A stretch of DNA of 14,202 nucleotides from Campylobacteraceae bacterium (GTDB taxonomy: Bacteria > Campylobacterota > Campylobacteria > Campylobacterales > Sulfurospirillaceae), in NCBI GenBank assembly GCA_027040375.1, contig JALUMJ010000027.1, positions 1-14,202 of the forward strand, in the 5' to 3' direction. This document shows positions 1 through 7,325 of this stretch, in pieces (the first letter of the stretch is position 1; each line of letters starts with the position of its first letter). Below the pieces are notes generated by a model. The model did not search any database. It worked only from the letters and a program-made list of their open reading frames with translations, and had not been told where the DNA came from. A program made the position numbers and the translations under genes.

Positions 1-363
1 ATTAAAGAGAAAAAATATAATTGGACTTATAAGATAAATTCTGACAATGCAAGATTAGATGCAAAAATGATTGATTTGGAAACGACAACAAAACTAAGAA
101 AACCTATAGAAGATTATTTGATACAAAACAATAACGCTACAAGTATTAAAATACGCACTAGTTTTAGTGATCATTGGTATCCAAAGATATCATTTTTAGA
201 TAGCAGTTTACATGTAGTATCTGAAAAAAACATAGATGAAAGAACTTATACCCTAAAAGTAGATGTGCCTAAGGATTGTAGATATATAAAAATTGGAGAT
301 TTATATACGCTTGAAAATATCAAGCATGGATTATCAGTGTATATGATAAAGGAGGAAAAATAA
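1..363 (+). CDS. C-terminal part of an unrecognised protein (cut by window start)
   Basis: The frame is open from base 1, so this is the last 120 codons of a longer gene. An ATG at 67 exists but has no ribosome site before it, and the 22 codons upstream of it read as ordinary protein. I do not recognise a family. The visible part is charged, with alternating hydrophobic residues suggestive of beta strands (residues around 48-75 and 85-110), a single cysteine and no membrane segment. Its last codons contain the strong ribosome site AAAGGAGG (348-355) of the next gene, so it is probably the upstream member of the aminotransferase-hom operon. Its function cannot be told from this fragment. Confidence 0.7.
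   Translation: MKEKKYNWTYKINSDNARLDAKMIDLETTTKLRKPIEDYLIQNNNATSIKIRTSFSDHWYPKISFLDSSLHVVSEKNIDERTYTLKVDVPKDCRYIKIGDLYTLENIKHGLSVYMIKEEK
348..355 (+). promoter_or_regulatory. Ribosome binding site inside the upstream gene
   Basis: AAAGGAGG lies 9 bases before the ATG at 365 and within the final codons of the preceding gene. The placement implies co-transcription and probably translational coupling of the aminotransferase to the gene before it. Confidence 0.8.
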
Positions 364-364
364 T

Positions 365-1579
365 ATGTTTGATGAAATTAGATTTAATACGATAGAAAGA
401 TTGCCAAACTATCTTTTTGCAGAAGTAAATGAGATGAAATTAAGTGCTAGAAGAGCGGGCGAAGATATAATCGACTTTTCTATGGGAAACCCAGATGGCA
501 GAACGCCACAACATATAATTGATAAATTAGTAGAATCAGTTGAGAAAGATAAAACTCATGGCTATAGCGTGAGTAAAGGTATATATAAATTAAGACTTGC
601 GATTTGCAACTGGTATAAAAGAAAATATGAAGTTGAATTAGACCCAAATAGTGAGGCAGTAGCAACACTTGGAAGCAAAGAAGGATATGTGCATTTGGTG
701 CAAGCTATCACAAACCCTGGAGATGTGGCGATAGTGCCAGACCCAGCGTATCCAATACACTCTCAAGCTTTTATCATAGCAGGTGGAAATGTTCATAAAA
801 TGGGTTTGGATTTTGATGAAAATTTTGAACTAGATACTGAAAAATTCTTTTTTAAGTTAAAAAAAGCTTTTAGAGATTCTGTGCCAAAACCAAAGTTCGT
901 AGTGGTAAACTTTCCTCACAATCCAACAACAGTAACTGTCGATAAATCATTTTATGAAGATTTGGTAGCTTATGCCAAACAAGAGAGATTTTATATTATT
1001 AGTGATATCGCGTATTCTGATATAACATTTGATGGATATAAAACACCATCAATCTTTGAAGTAGAGGGTGCAAAAGATGTAGCCGTTGAAAGTACAACTC
1101 TGTCCAAAAGCTACAATATGGCAGGCTGGAGAGTTGGCTTTATAGTGGGCAATCCAAAACTTATAGGAGCTCTTCAAAAGATTAAATCTTGGTTTGATTA
1201 TGGTATGTTTACTCCAATCCAAGTAGCCTCTACCGTAGCACTTGATGGCCCACAAGAGTGTGTTGGCGAGATTATTGAAGTGTATAGAAAAAGAAGAGAT
1301 GTGCTAGTTGAAAGTTTTGGAAAAGCAGGTTGGAAAATGACAAAACCAAAGGCTACCATGTTTATATGGGCTAGGATTCCAGAGTGCGCAAGACATCTTG
1401 GAAGCATGGAATTTGCAAAACAATTGTTAACTCAAGCAAAAATCGCAGTGAGTCCAGGGATTGGTTTTGGGGAACATGGCGATGAATATGTAAGAATAGC
1501 TTTGATTGAAAATGAAAATAGAATCAGGCAAGCTGCTAGAAATGTGAAAAAATACTTGAAGAGTTTAGAGGCTAAATAA
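365..1579 (+). CDS. alaC: AlaC-type class I/II aminotransferase (PLP)
   Basis: This is a PLP-dependent fold-type I aminotransferase of 404 residues, the usual length. The PLP lysine is K248 in the motif TLSKSYNMAGWR (245-256), with R256 in the phosphate-binding part. N186 in the NFPHNP motif, D214 and Y217 contact the cofactor, and R377 should bind the substrate carboxylate. From memory, the opening (R..RLP.Y.F, DFSMGNPDG at 37-45, THGYS at 64-68) and the end (SPGIGFG, IENENRIRQA) closely match E. coli AlaC (glutamate-pyruvate aminotransferase). Relatives are often annotated as aspartate or LL-diaminopimelate aminotransferase, and the adjacent hom gene makes an aspartate role worth considering. 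Family is near certain, substrate is not. It overlaps hom by one base. Confidence 0.9.
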   Translation: MFDEIRFNTIERLPNYLFAEVNEMKLSARRAGEDIIDFSMGNPDGRTPQHIIDKLVESVEKDKTHGYSVSKGIYKLRLAICNWYKRKYEVELDPNSEAVATLGSKEGYVHLVQAITNPGDVAIVPDPAYPIHSQAFIIAGGNVHKMGLDFDENFELDTEKFFFKLKKAFRDSVPKPKFVVVNFPHNPTTVTVDKSFYEDLVAYAKQERFYIISDIAYSDITFDGYKTPSIFEVEGAKDVAVESTTLSKSYNMAGWRVGFIVGNPKLIGALQKIKSWFDYGMFTPIQVASTVALDGPQECVGEIIEVYRKRRDVLVESFGKAGWKMTKPKATMFIWARIPECARHLGSMEFAKQLLTQAKIAVSPGIGFGEHGDEYVRIALIENENRIRQAARNVKKYLKSLEAK

Positions 1580-2847
1580 TGATAAAAGTGGGAATAATAG
1601 GCGTAGGAACAGTGGGAAGTAGTGTTGTGAGGATATTGCAAAAAAACAAAGATATAATCACAGCAAGAGCTGGTAAAGAGATAGTCCCACTCATCGGTGT
1701 TGTTAAAAACCTAAATAAAGAGCGAAATTTAGATATAAAATTAAGCGATAATATAGATGATATATTGGATGATGAAAGCATTGATATAGTCGTAGAGTTG
1801 ATGGGCGGAGTTGATGAAGCATTTAGTGTGGTGAAAAAAGCTTTAGCAAAAGGAAAATCAGTAGTAACCGCAAATAAAGCAATGCTGGCATACCATAGAT
1901 ATGAATTACAACAAAGCTCTAAAAAACTACCAATCGGATTTGAAGCAAGTGTAGCTGGCGGAATCCCAATCATTAAAGCCTTAAGAGAAGGGTTGAGTGC
2001 AAATCACATAATATCTATAAAAGGCATAATGAACGGTACATGTAACTATATGCTAACAAAGATGATGAGCGAAGGTGCAGAGTTTGATGAAATCTTGCAA
2101 GAAGCGAAGGATTTGGGTTATGCTGAAGCAGACCCATCATTTGATATAGGTGGTTTTGATGCTGCTCATAAACTTTTGATTTTAGCTAGTATCGCTTATG
2201 GGATAGATGCAAAGCCAGAAGACATACTGATAGAGGGAATCGAAGATATAAATAGTGAAGATATATTTTTCGCAAATGAATTTGGATATAGTATAAAACT
2301 TCTAACAATCGCTAAAAAGATAGGCGAAAGTGTGGAGCTAAGAGTTCATCCTACGCTGATAAATAAAAATGAGATGATTGCAAAAGTAGATGGCGTGATG
2401 AATGGAGTGAGTGTTGTTGGAGACTGTGTTGGCGAGACTATGTATTATGGGCCAGGAGCTGGTGGTGATGCGACTGCAAGTGCTGTTATAGCTGATATCA
2501 TTGATATAGCAAGAGAGGGCAATAACTCTCCGATGTTAGGCTTTAAAAAAGCATTAGAACACGGCAAATTAAAATTAAAAAATGCAGATGAAATATCTAC
2601 GAAATATTATGTGAGAGTAGAAGTTGAAGATAAGATTGGAGTATTGTCTCAAATCTCAAATATTTTAGGCGAACAAAATATATCCATAAACAGTTTTTTA
2701 CAAAAACAGAGTAAAAATGCTAAATTTGCAACCCTTTTGTTTTCTACTCATCAATGTTTTGAAAAAGATATACAAAAGGCTTTAAAAAAGATAAGTAAGT
2801 GTGAGTTTGTAAAACAATTTCCCGCTATGATTAGGATAGAAGAGTAA
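1579..2847 (+). CDS. hom: Homoserine dehydrogenase
   Basis: It reduces aspartate semialdehyde to homoserine with NAD(P)H, the branch point to threonine and methionine. The protein has 422 residues. A Rossmann dinucleotide motif GIIGVGTVGSS lies at 5-15, TANK at 97-100 and the substrate-domain motif GIMNGTCNY at 149-157. The signature around 179-198 (LGYAEADP, then D194 and K198) carries the catalytic Asp/Lys pair. A C-terminal ACT domain (about 343-415) makes this the longer, monofunctional, ACT-bearing form, which in this family is commonly inhibited by threonine. No aspartokinase is fused. The ATG shares its A with the TAA of the aminotransferase gene, so translation is probably coupled. 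Family assignment is secure. Confidence 0.96.
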   Translation: MIKVGIIGVGTVGSSVVRILQKNKDIITARAGKEIVPLIGVVKNLNKERNLDIKLSDNIDDILDDESIDIVVELMGGVDEAFSVVKKALAKGKSVVTANKAMLAYHRYELQQSSKKLPIGFEASVAGGIPIIKALREGLSANHIISIKGIMNGTCNYMLTKMMSEGAEFDEILQEAKDLGYAEADPSFDIGGFDAAHKLLILASIAYGIDAKPEDILIEGIEDINSEDIFFANEFGYSIKLLTIAKKIGESVELRVHPTLINKNEMIAKVDGVMNGVSVVGDCVGETMYYGPGAGGDATASAVIADIIDIAREGNNSPMLGFKKALEHGKLKLKNADEISTKYYVRVEVEDKIGVLSQISNILGEQNISINSFLQKQSKNAKFATLLFSTHQCFEKDIQKALKKISKCEFVKQFPAMIRIEE

Positions 2848-2848
2848 T

Positions 2849-3175
2849 TTGAGTTTAAAAATTGGGCTAGATGCAGAGGAAAAAGTAGCAAAATATTTAC
2901 TAGCAAATGGCTATAAAATCTTAAAAAGAAATTTTCATTCAAAATTTGGTGAGATAGATATCATCGCAAAAAAAGATGATATTTTGAGTTTTATAGAAGT
3001 GAAATATTCTAAAAATTACAATCCTATTTATAGGATAACGCCAGCAAAAATGCAAAAAATTATAAAGACTATTGATTATTTCTTTATGCTAAACAATCAT
3101 AATGAAGAGTACCAAATAACAGGGGCTTTGATCACTCCTAAGGGTATAGAAATATTGGAAAATATTAGTTTTTAG
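2849..3175 (+). CDS. YraN/UPF0102 family nuclease-like protein
   Basis: A 108-residue protein of the YraN (UPF0102) family, predicted to have a restriction-endonuclease-like fold; the cellular role of the family is poorly known. The pattern is clear: a helix with AEEKVAKYLLANGYKIL (9-25), then GEIDII (34-39), then FIEVK (48-52). E35, D37, E50 and K52 fit the acidic-(E-x-K) metal-binding core of such nucleases. The start is TTG at 2849, one base after the hom stop. No ATG or GTG gives the conserved N-terminus, and the ribosome site is weak (AGAAGAG), suggesting coupling to hom. It is somewhat shorter than many YraN proteins but has the full core. Confidence 0.85.
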   Translation: MSLKIGLDAEEKVAKYLLANGYKILKRNFHSKFGEIDIIAKKDDILSFIEVKYSKNYNPIYRITPAKMQKIIKTIDYFFMLNNHNEEYQITGALITPKGIEILENISF

Positions 3176-3189
3176 AAAAATTAAAATTC

Positions 3190-3202
3190 TTACCTATGGT
3201 AA
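3190..3202. promoter_or_regulatory. Perfect palindrome upstream of trxA (candidate operator)
   Basis: TTACC-TAT-GGTAA is a perfect 5+3+5 dyad centred 25 bases before the candidate -10 box of trxA, that is, across the -35 position. An outer pair, TTAAA (3181-3185) and TTTAA (3204-3208), extends it imperfectly. The place and symmetry suit a regulator site, but I cannot assign a regulator and a chance palindrome is possible. Confidence 0.3.
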
Positions 3203-3220
3203 CTTTAAAGATAGTATTTG

Positions 3221-3226
3221 TATAAT
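3221..3226 (+). promoter_or_regulatory. Candidate -10 box of trxA
   Basis: A consensus TATAAT in the context TTTGTATAAT lies 38 bases before the trxA start. No good -35 hexamer is seen 17 bases upstream, which is usual for housekeeping promoters of Campylobacter and Helicobacter. The trxA ribosome site AGGAGA is at 3254-3259. Confidence 0.6.
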
Positions 3227-3264
3227 ATCGTTTAATTTAAAAATAAAAGATTTAGGAGAAAATT

Positions 3265-3582
3265 ATGGGAAAATATACGGAATTAAATGCTTCAAATTTT
3301 GATAGCACAGTTAGTAAAGGCGTATCGTTAGTAGATTTCTGGGCTCCATGGTGTGGACCTTGTAGAATGATAGCTCCTGTTATAGAAGAATTAGCAGATG
3401 ATTTTGAAGGAAAAGCAAATATTTGTAAAGTAAACACAGATGATGAGCAAGCTGTAGCTGTAAAATACGGAATTAGATCAATTCCAACAATTTTATTTTT
3501 CAAAGATGGTGAGCTAGTTGACCAAATGGTTGGTGCTTCATCAAAACAAATTTTAACTGATAAAATAAATTCTTTTTTATAG
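3265..3582 (+). CDS. trxA: Thioredoxin
   Basis: Cytoplasmic thiol-disulfide reductant of 105 residues, the standard length. The redox motif is WCGPC (29-33) in VDFWAPWCGPC. The cis-proline P74 in IRSIPT and the strand DGE-V glycine region around 81-90 complete the classic fold, and no signal peptide is present. It has its own promoter-like region and a good ribosome site (AGGAGA, 5 bases before ATG). The matching reductase, trxB, lies about 0.7 kb downstream on the same strand, separated by a cysteine-less thioredoxin-like gene. Confidence 0.97.
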   Translation: MGKYTELNASNFDSTVSKGVSLVDFWAPWCGPCRMIAPVIEELADDFEGKANICKVNTDDEQAVAVKYGIRSIPTILFFKDGELVDQMVGASSKQILTDKINSFL

Positions 3583-3594
3583 GAATATAATTCT

Positions 3595-3654
3595 TTGAAA
3601 ACCTATAGAAACTTGGTGATAGCTTTACTTTTGCCAAAAAGGATTTCAAGATGA
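3595..3654 (+). CDS. Possible 19-residue leader peptide (TTG start)
   Basis: A short frame starts with TTG 10 bases after AGGA (3581-3584) and codes for a basic and hydrophobic peptide beginning MKTYRNLVIALLL. Its TGA overlaps the ATG of the next gene (ATGA at 3651-3654). It ends 4 bases before a perfect 8-bp hairpin. The arrangement resembles a translated leader, but so short a frame could be chance. Confidence 0.22.
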   Translation: MKTYRNLVIALLLPKRISR

Positions 3655-4097
3655 AACCAGGGAGAAAAACCTTCTCCCTAAACTACCTTTTTGCTTCTTT
3701 TTTTGGTGCATTGATGATAGCAAGTGCTTTTGCATACTTTAATTATCGTTTTGCACAATATAAATTTATTGATTTTAGTGATTGGATTTATTATGAAAAA
3801 AGCGATATTTTTAAACCAAAATATGACGATTATACGGTTTTGATTTATAGCTCAAATATGCAAGATTCCGCTTCGATATTAAAAAAGATTGATAAAAAAG
3901 AACATATACTAGCAATCGACATGTATCAAAAAAGAAAAAAAAATAATCAAAATATCACTAACATTACATCTGGAATGAACAATCTATTAAAACTTGTGCA
4001 AAGATTTCATATAATGGGAGTTCCAAGTATATTTATGATTAAAAAATATAAAAAAGAAAAATATAAGCAAGATAGTATGATAAAAATAATAGAATAG
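3651..4097 (+). CDS. Membrane-anchored, cysteine-less thioredoxin-fold-like protein
   Basis: A 148-residue protein of unknown function. A basic N-terminus (1-10) is followed by one membrane segment (about 12-31), so most of the chain should lie outside the cytoplasm. The rest resembles a small thioredoxin fold: strand YTVLIYSS (61-68) where the active site would follow, strand ILAID (86-90), and MGVPSIFMIKK (122-132) with P125 in the place of the thioredoxin cis-proline. The protein has no cysteine at all, so it cannot do thiol chemistry itself. Its position between trxA and trxB supports a link with thioredoxins but does not prove one. The start is supported by AAAGG (3638-3642) and an in-frame stop at 3606-3608. 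The fold call is inference from motif order. Confidence 0.6.
   Translation: MKPGRKTFSLNYLFASFFGALMIASAFAYFNYRFAQYKFIDFSDWIYYEKSDIFKPKYDDYTVLIYSSNMQDSASILKKIDKKEHILAIDMYQKRKKNNQNITNITSGMNNLLKLVQRFHIMGVPSIFMIKKYKKEKYKQDSMIKIIE
3659..3679 (+). other. Perfect 8-bp hairpin just inside the coding region
   Basis: AGGGAGAA (3659-3666) pairs with TTCTCCCT (3672-3679) across a 5-base loop. It starts in codon 3 of the cysteine-less thioredoxin-like gene and is G/C-rich for this genome. T-rich runs follow only 8 or more bases later, so it is not a standard terminator. It could attenuate translation or transcription after trxA. Confidence 0.5.
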
Positions 4098-4238
4098 ATA
4101 AAAATATAAATTCTTCTTCACAAAGCAAAGCAATAGTCAAGAGGAATTTTTTGGGAGCTTGGCTCAAGAAATAAAAATATAAATTCTTCTTCACAAGGTG
4201 AAAGCAATAGTCAAGAGGAATTTTTTGGGAGCTTGGCT
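4098..4238 (+). repeat. Imperfect tandem duplication upstream of trxB (two copies of 67-68 bases)
   Basis: Copy 1 is 4098-4164 and copy 2 is 4171-4238. The first 26 bases (4098-4123 and 4171-4196) and the last 38 bases (4127-4164 and 4201-4238) are identical; only AGC versus GGTG differs between them. Each copy holds an 11-bp stem with one G-T pair: AAATTCTTCTT (4108-4118, 4181-4191) with AAGAGGAATTT (4139-4149, 4213-4223). The short sequence ATAAAA occurs at both borders and again just before the trxB ATG, so the duplication could have arisen between these microhomologies. It fills nearly all of the 161-base gap between the two genes. No gene is seen in it. Confidence 0.92.
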
Positions 4239-4247
4239 TCCAAAAAA
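4221..4247 (+). promoter_or_regulatory. 12-bp hairpin abutting the trxB ribosome site
   Basis: The left arm 4221-4232 and right arm 4236-4247 (GCTTCCAAAAAA) pair over 12 bp with a single G-T pair and a TTG loop. The right arm ends directly at GGAG (4248-4251), the trxB ribosome site, 7 bases before ATG. Copy 1 of the upstream repeat keeps only a 4-bp remnant of this stem. The left arm shares its first three T residues with the inner stem of repeat copy 2, so the two structures partly compete. Control of trxB translation is inferred from position. Confidence 0.5.
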
Positions 4248-4258
4248 GGAGAAATAAA

Positions 4259-5191
4259 ATGTTAGATTTAGCGATAATTGGAGGAGGACCAGCAGGACTA
4301 ACAGCTGGACTTTATGCTACTAGAGGTGGACTCAAAGATGTAAGTATGTTCGAAAAAGGTATGCCAGGAGGTCAGATTACAAGCAGCAGCGAGATAGAAA
4401 ATTATCCTGGAGTTGCAAGTGTCATGAGTGGTATGGATTTGATGGAAAGCTGGCCAGAGCAAGCCATGCGATTTGGTATGAAACACAGCATGGAAGAAGT
4501 AAGTAGAGTTTCCAAAAGAGCAGATGGAGTATTTGAAATATTTTTGCTTGGTGATAAAAAAATTGAAGCTAAAAGTGTGATAGTTTGCACAGGAAGCACA
4601 CCAAGAAGTTCTGGTATAAAAGGTGAGGATGAATTTTTTGGAAAAGGTGTAAGCACCTGTGCTACATGTGATGGATTTTTCTACAAAAATAAGGAAGTTG
4701 CAGTTTTGGGCGGTGGAGATACTGCCTTAGAAGAAGCATTGTATCTTGCAAATATATGCTCAAAAGTTTATCTAATACACAGAAGAGATGAATTTAGAGC
4801 TAGTCCTGTAACAGTAGATAAAATTAGAAATAATGATAAAATTGAATTGATTTTAAACTCTGTTGTTGATGAGATATATGGTGATGTAAGCGGTGTAAAT
4901 GGAGTGAAGATTTCGGATAAAACTGGAAATAAAAGGGATTTGAAAGTGCCAGGGATATTTGTTTTTGTTGGCATGAATGTAAATAATGAAGTCCTTATGC
5001 AAGAGAACGGAAAACCTCTTTGTGATTTAAGTGAAAATGGAAATGTCGTGGTTGATTTGAAAATGAAAACTTCAGTGCCTGGACTTTTTGCTGCTGGAGA
5101 TTTGAGAATTGACGCCTCAAAACAAGTAGTTTGTGCTGCAGGTGATGGTGCAACTGCTGGTATCCAAGCACTAGAATATGTAAATAATTAA
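4259..5191 (+). CDS. trxB: Thioredoxin reductase (NADPH, FAD)
   Basis: It passes electrons from NADPH through FAD to thioredoxin. The protein is 310 residues, typical of the low-molecular-weight bacterial enzyme. Visible are the FAD motif [10 protein letters not shown] (8-17), the redox pair C134 and C137 in CATCDGFF, the NADPH-domain motif GGGDTA (151-156), the NADPH phosphate contacts HRRDEFRA (174-181), and the FAD motif AAGD (278-281) followed by [13 protein letters not shown] (288-300). Nothing is missing. It starts a trxB-dapB-purF run with 10- and 9-base gaps. The upstream repeats and hairpin suggest expression separate from trxA. Confidence 0.97.
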   Translation: MLDLAIIGGGPAGLTAGLYATRGGLKDVSMFEKGMPGGQITSSSEIENYPGVASVMSGMDLMESWPEQAMRFGMKHSMEEVSRVSKRADGVFEIFLLGDKKIEAKSVIVCTGSTPRSSGIKGEDEFFGKGVSTCATCDGFFYKNKEVAVLGGGDTALEEALYLANICSKVYLIHRRDEFRASPVTVDKIRNNDKIELILNSVVDEIYGDVSGVNGVKISDKTGNKRDLKVPGIFVFVGMNVNNEVLMQENGKPLCDLSENGNVVVDLKMKTSVPGLFAAGDLRIDASKQVVCAAGDGATAGIQALEYVNN

Positions 5192-5201
5192 GGAAGAAAA
5201 T

Positions 5202-5966
5202 ATGGATGTCGGAATACATGGATCAACTGGAAGAGTTGGGCGTTTACTTATAGAAAATTTAAAAAATGATAATGATGCTAAAGTGCATATGCTGCACGCT
5301 ATAGAGGAATTTAGTTTCCCTATACCAGAAGAATCTGTCGTAACAGAATCTTATGAAAAATTGTTTGAAAAAAGTGATGTAGTGATTGATTTTACGATTG
5401 CTTTTGCTACTGAAACTTTGCTTGAAGCTGCACTTGAGCATCCAACCCCGCTAGTTATAGGAACTACAGGACTTAGTCCACATCAGCAAAACTTGCTAAA
5501 TGAAGCTTCAAAATTGATGCCTATACTATACTCTACAAATATGTCACTAGGAGTTGCTGTTTTAAATAAGCTTGTCTCTTTGGCATCAAGCAGCTTGAGT
5601 GATTTTGATATAGAGATTGTTGAGCAGCATCATAGATATAAAAAAGATGCACCAAGTGGAACTGCTATAACTTTGGGTGAAAGCGCGGCAAAGGCTAGAG
5701 GTTTGGATTTAGAAGAAGTGAGAGTTAGTGGAAGAAATGGTTTAATTGGCGAAAGAAGTAAAGATGAGATAGCTATAATGGCTCTTCGTGGCGGTGATAT
5801 CGTTGGAAGGCATACTGTTGGATTTTATAATGATGGTGAATTTATAGAATTAAATCATACGGCAACCAGTAGAGATACTTTTGCCAAAGGTGCTATAAGA
5901 GCGGCAAAATGGATAGTAAATCAAGAAAATGGTCTTTATAGTATAAATGACTGTTTAGGTCTTTAA
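5202..5966 (+). CDS. dapB: 4-hydroxy-tetrahydrodipicolinate reductase
   Basis: It carries out the NAD(P)H-dependent reduction in the diaminopimelate pathway, feeding lysine and peptidoglycan. The protein has 254 residues. The nucleotide-binding GSTGRVGR is at 7-14 and IGTTGL at 86-91. The family signature [15 protein letters not shown] (141-155) gives H143 as catalytic acid and K147 as substrate lysine, by alignment with H159 and K163 of the E. coli enzyme. GRHTVGF (202-208) is also conserved. It follows trxB by 10 bases with the ribosome site AAGGAAG (5190-5196) overlapping the trxB stop. Family assignment is secure. Confidence 0.97.
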   Translation: MDVGIHGSTGRVGRLLIENLKNDNDAKVHMLHAIEEFSFPIPEESVVTESYEKLFEKSDVVIDFTIAFATETLLEAALEHPTPLVIGTTGLSPHQQNLLNEASKLMPILYSTNMSLGVAVLNKLVSLASSSLSDFDIEIVEQHHRYKKDAPSGTAITLGESAAKARGLDLEEVRVSGRNGLIGERSKDEIAIMALRGGDIVGRHTVGFYNDGEFIELNHTATSRDTFAKGAIRAAKWIVNQENGLYSINDCLGL

Positions 5967-5975
5967 GGATTTTAT

Positions 5976-7313
5976 ATGTGTGCCATAGTTGGTGTTTTTG
6001 ATACAAAAGAAGCTTCTAGAGTTGCTTATTATTCACTTTTTGCTATGCAACATCGTGGGCAAGAAGCTACAGGGATTAGTGTAAGTGATGGAGAGAAGAT
6101 AAGCAAAATCAAGAAAAAAGGTTTAGTTACTGAAGTTTTTGATGAGGCTGCACTAAAATTTTTAAAAGGGAACTCAGCTGTAGGACACAATAGATACTCA
6201 ACAGCAGGAAGTAAATCTGTCTTAGATGCACAACCTATCCACGCTAGTTACAAACTTGGTGAGATTTCGATAGTTCATAATGGAAATTTAATCAATAAAG
6301 ATGAGGTGAGAAATGCCCTTATAGATGAAGGAGCAATTTTTCAATCCGAAATGGACACTGAAAATATAATCCATCTCATAGCTAGAAGCCAAGAAGAACA
6401 CCTTCGAGACAGGATTGTTGAGGCTCTAAATATCGTAAAAGGTGCATATTGTCTTATCATACAAAGTAGGCATAAAATGTTTGCCATAAGAGATAGATAT
6501 GGAGTTAGACCTTTTTGTTTAGGAAGATTAGAAGATGGTGGATATATAGTTTCTAGTGAAACTTGTGCATTTGATTTGGTTGGTGCAGAATTTATCAGAG
6601 ATGTGCGACCAGGGGAAATGATAATTTTTGATAAAGATAAAGAAGGATTTGAAAGCATACAACTCTTTGAACCTACTCCTAGAGTTTGTGCATTTGAATA
6701 CATATATTTTGCAAGACCAGACAGCGTGATAGAAGGAAAAAGTGTATATGCAGTAAGGCAAGAGATAGGAAAAGCACTTGCAAGAGAAAATAAAATAGAT
6801 GCTGATTTGGTAATTCCTGTGCCAGATAGTGGTGTGAGTGCCGCCATGGGATATGCACAAGAAAGTGGTATTCCTTTTGAGATGGCAATCGTGAGAAATC
6901 ATTATGTTGGAAGAACTTTCATAGAGCCAACACAAGCAAAAAGGGATATGAAAGTTAAGCTGAAATTATCTCCTATAAAAGAGATATTAAAAGGCAAAAG
7001 AATTGTAGTTGTTGATGATAGCCTAGTGAGAGGAACTACATCAAAAAGAATTATAAAGATTCTAAAAAATGCAGGTGCAAAGGAAGTCCACATGTGCATT
7101 GCTTCGCCTACAATTGAGCATCCAGATATCTATGGTATAGATACTCCAAGCTATGAAGAACTTATTAGTGCAAATATGAGTGTTGAAGAGATAAGAGAGT
7201 ATATAAAAGCAGATTCGCTGAGTTTTTTAAGCATTGATGCACTCAAAAAGAGTATTGGTGAGGATATGGATTATTCACTTGTGAGTTTCAATGGAGATTA
7301 TTTTATAAAGTAA
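5976..7313 (+). CDS. purF: Amidophosphoribosyltransferase
   Basis: It makes phosphoribosylamine from PRPP and glutamine, the first committed step of purine synthesis. The protein has 445 residues. The chain begins MCAIVG, so C2 becomes the N-terminal nucleophile of the type II glutaminase domain (2 to about 230) after loss of Met; HRGQE (26-30), HNRYST (71-76) and HNGN (101-104) are glutaminase motifs. The phosphoribosyltransferase domain follows, with the PRPP loop VVVDDSLVRGTTS at 344-356. There is no N-terminal propeptide, and the C-terminal cysteines that bind an iron-sulfur cluster in the Bacillus-type enzyme appear absent (the end reads SLVSFNGDYFIK). It is the last gene of the trxB-dapB run and converges on the DUF2393-type genes. 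Confidence 0.97.
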   Translation: MCAIVGVFDTKEASRVAYYSLFAMQHRGQEATGISVSDGEKISKIKKKGLVTEVFDEAALKFLKGNSAVGHNRYSTAGSKSVLDAQPIHASYKLGEISIVHNGNLINKDEVRNALIDEGAIFQSEMDTENIIHLIARSQEEHLRDRIVEALNIVKGAYCLIIQSRHKMFAIRDRYGVRPFCLGRLEDGGYIVSSETCAFDLVGAEFIRDVRPGEMIIFDKDKEGFESIQLFEPTPRVCAFEYIYFARPDSVIEGKSVYAVRQEIGKALARENKIDADLVIPVPDSGVSAAMGYAQESGIPFEMAIVRNHYVGRTFIEPTQAKRDMKVKLKLSPIKEILKGKRIVVVDDSLVRGTTSKRIIKILKNAGAKEVHMCIASPTIEHPDIYGIDTPSYEELISANMSVEEIREYIKADSLSFLSIDALKKSIGEDMDYSLVSFNGDYFIK

Positions 7314-7325
7314 TTTAAAGCACCT

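Noticed and set aside
67..363. ATG at 67 as the true start of the first gene
   Set aside because: No ribosome site precedes it and the same frame is open to base 1, so it is an internal methionine of a longer, truncated gene.
1572..1973. Minus-strand 133-residue frame opposite hom
   Set aside because: It is antisense to the dinucleotide-binding domain of hom and its Ser/Thr/Phe-rich content is typical of a shadow frame.
4098..4238. CRISPR array or other spaced repeat
   Set aside because: There are only two copies in near-direct tandem with a 6-base gap, and no spacers or cas genes.
4221..4247. Hairpin read as a transcription terminator
   Set aside because: The T run lies on the 5' side and A run on the 3' side, the reverse of an intrinsic terminator, and a ribosome site follows at once.
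6341..6847. Minus-strand 168-residue frame inside purF
   Set aside because: It lies wholly opposite conserved purF motifs and reads as a composition shadow.
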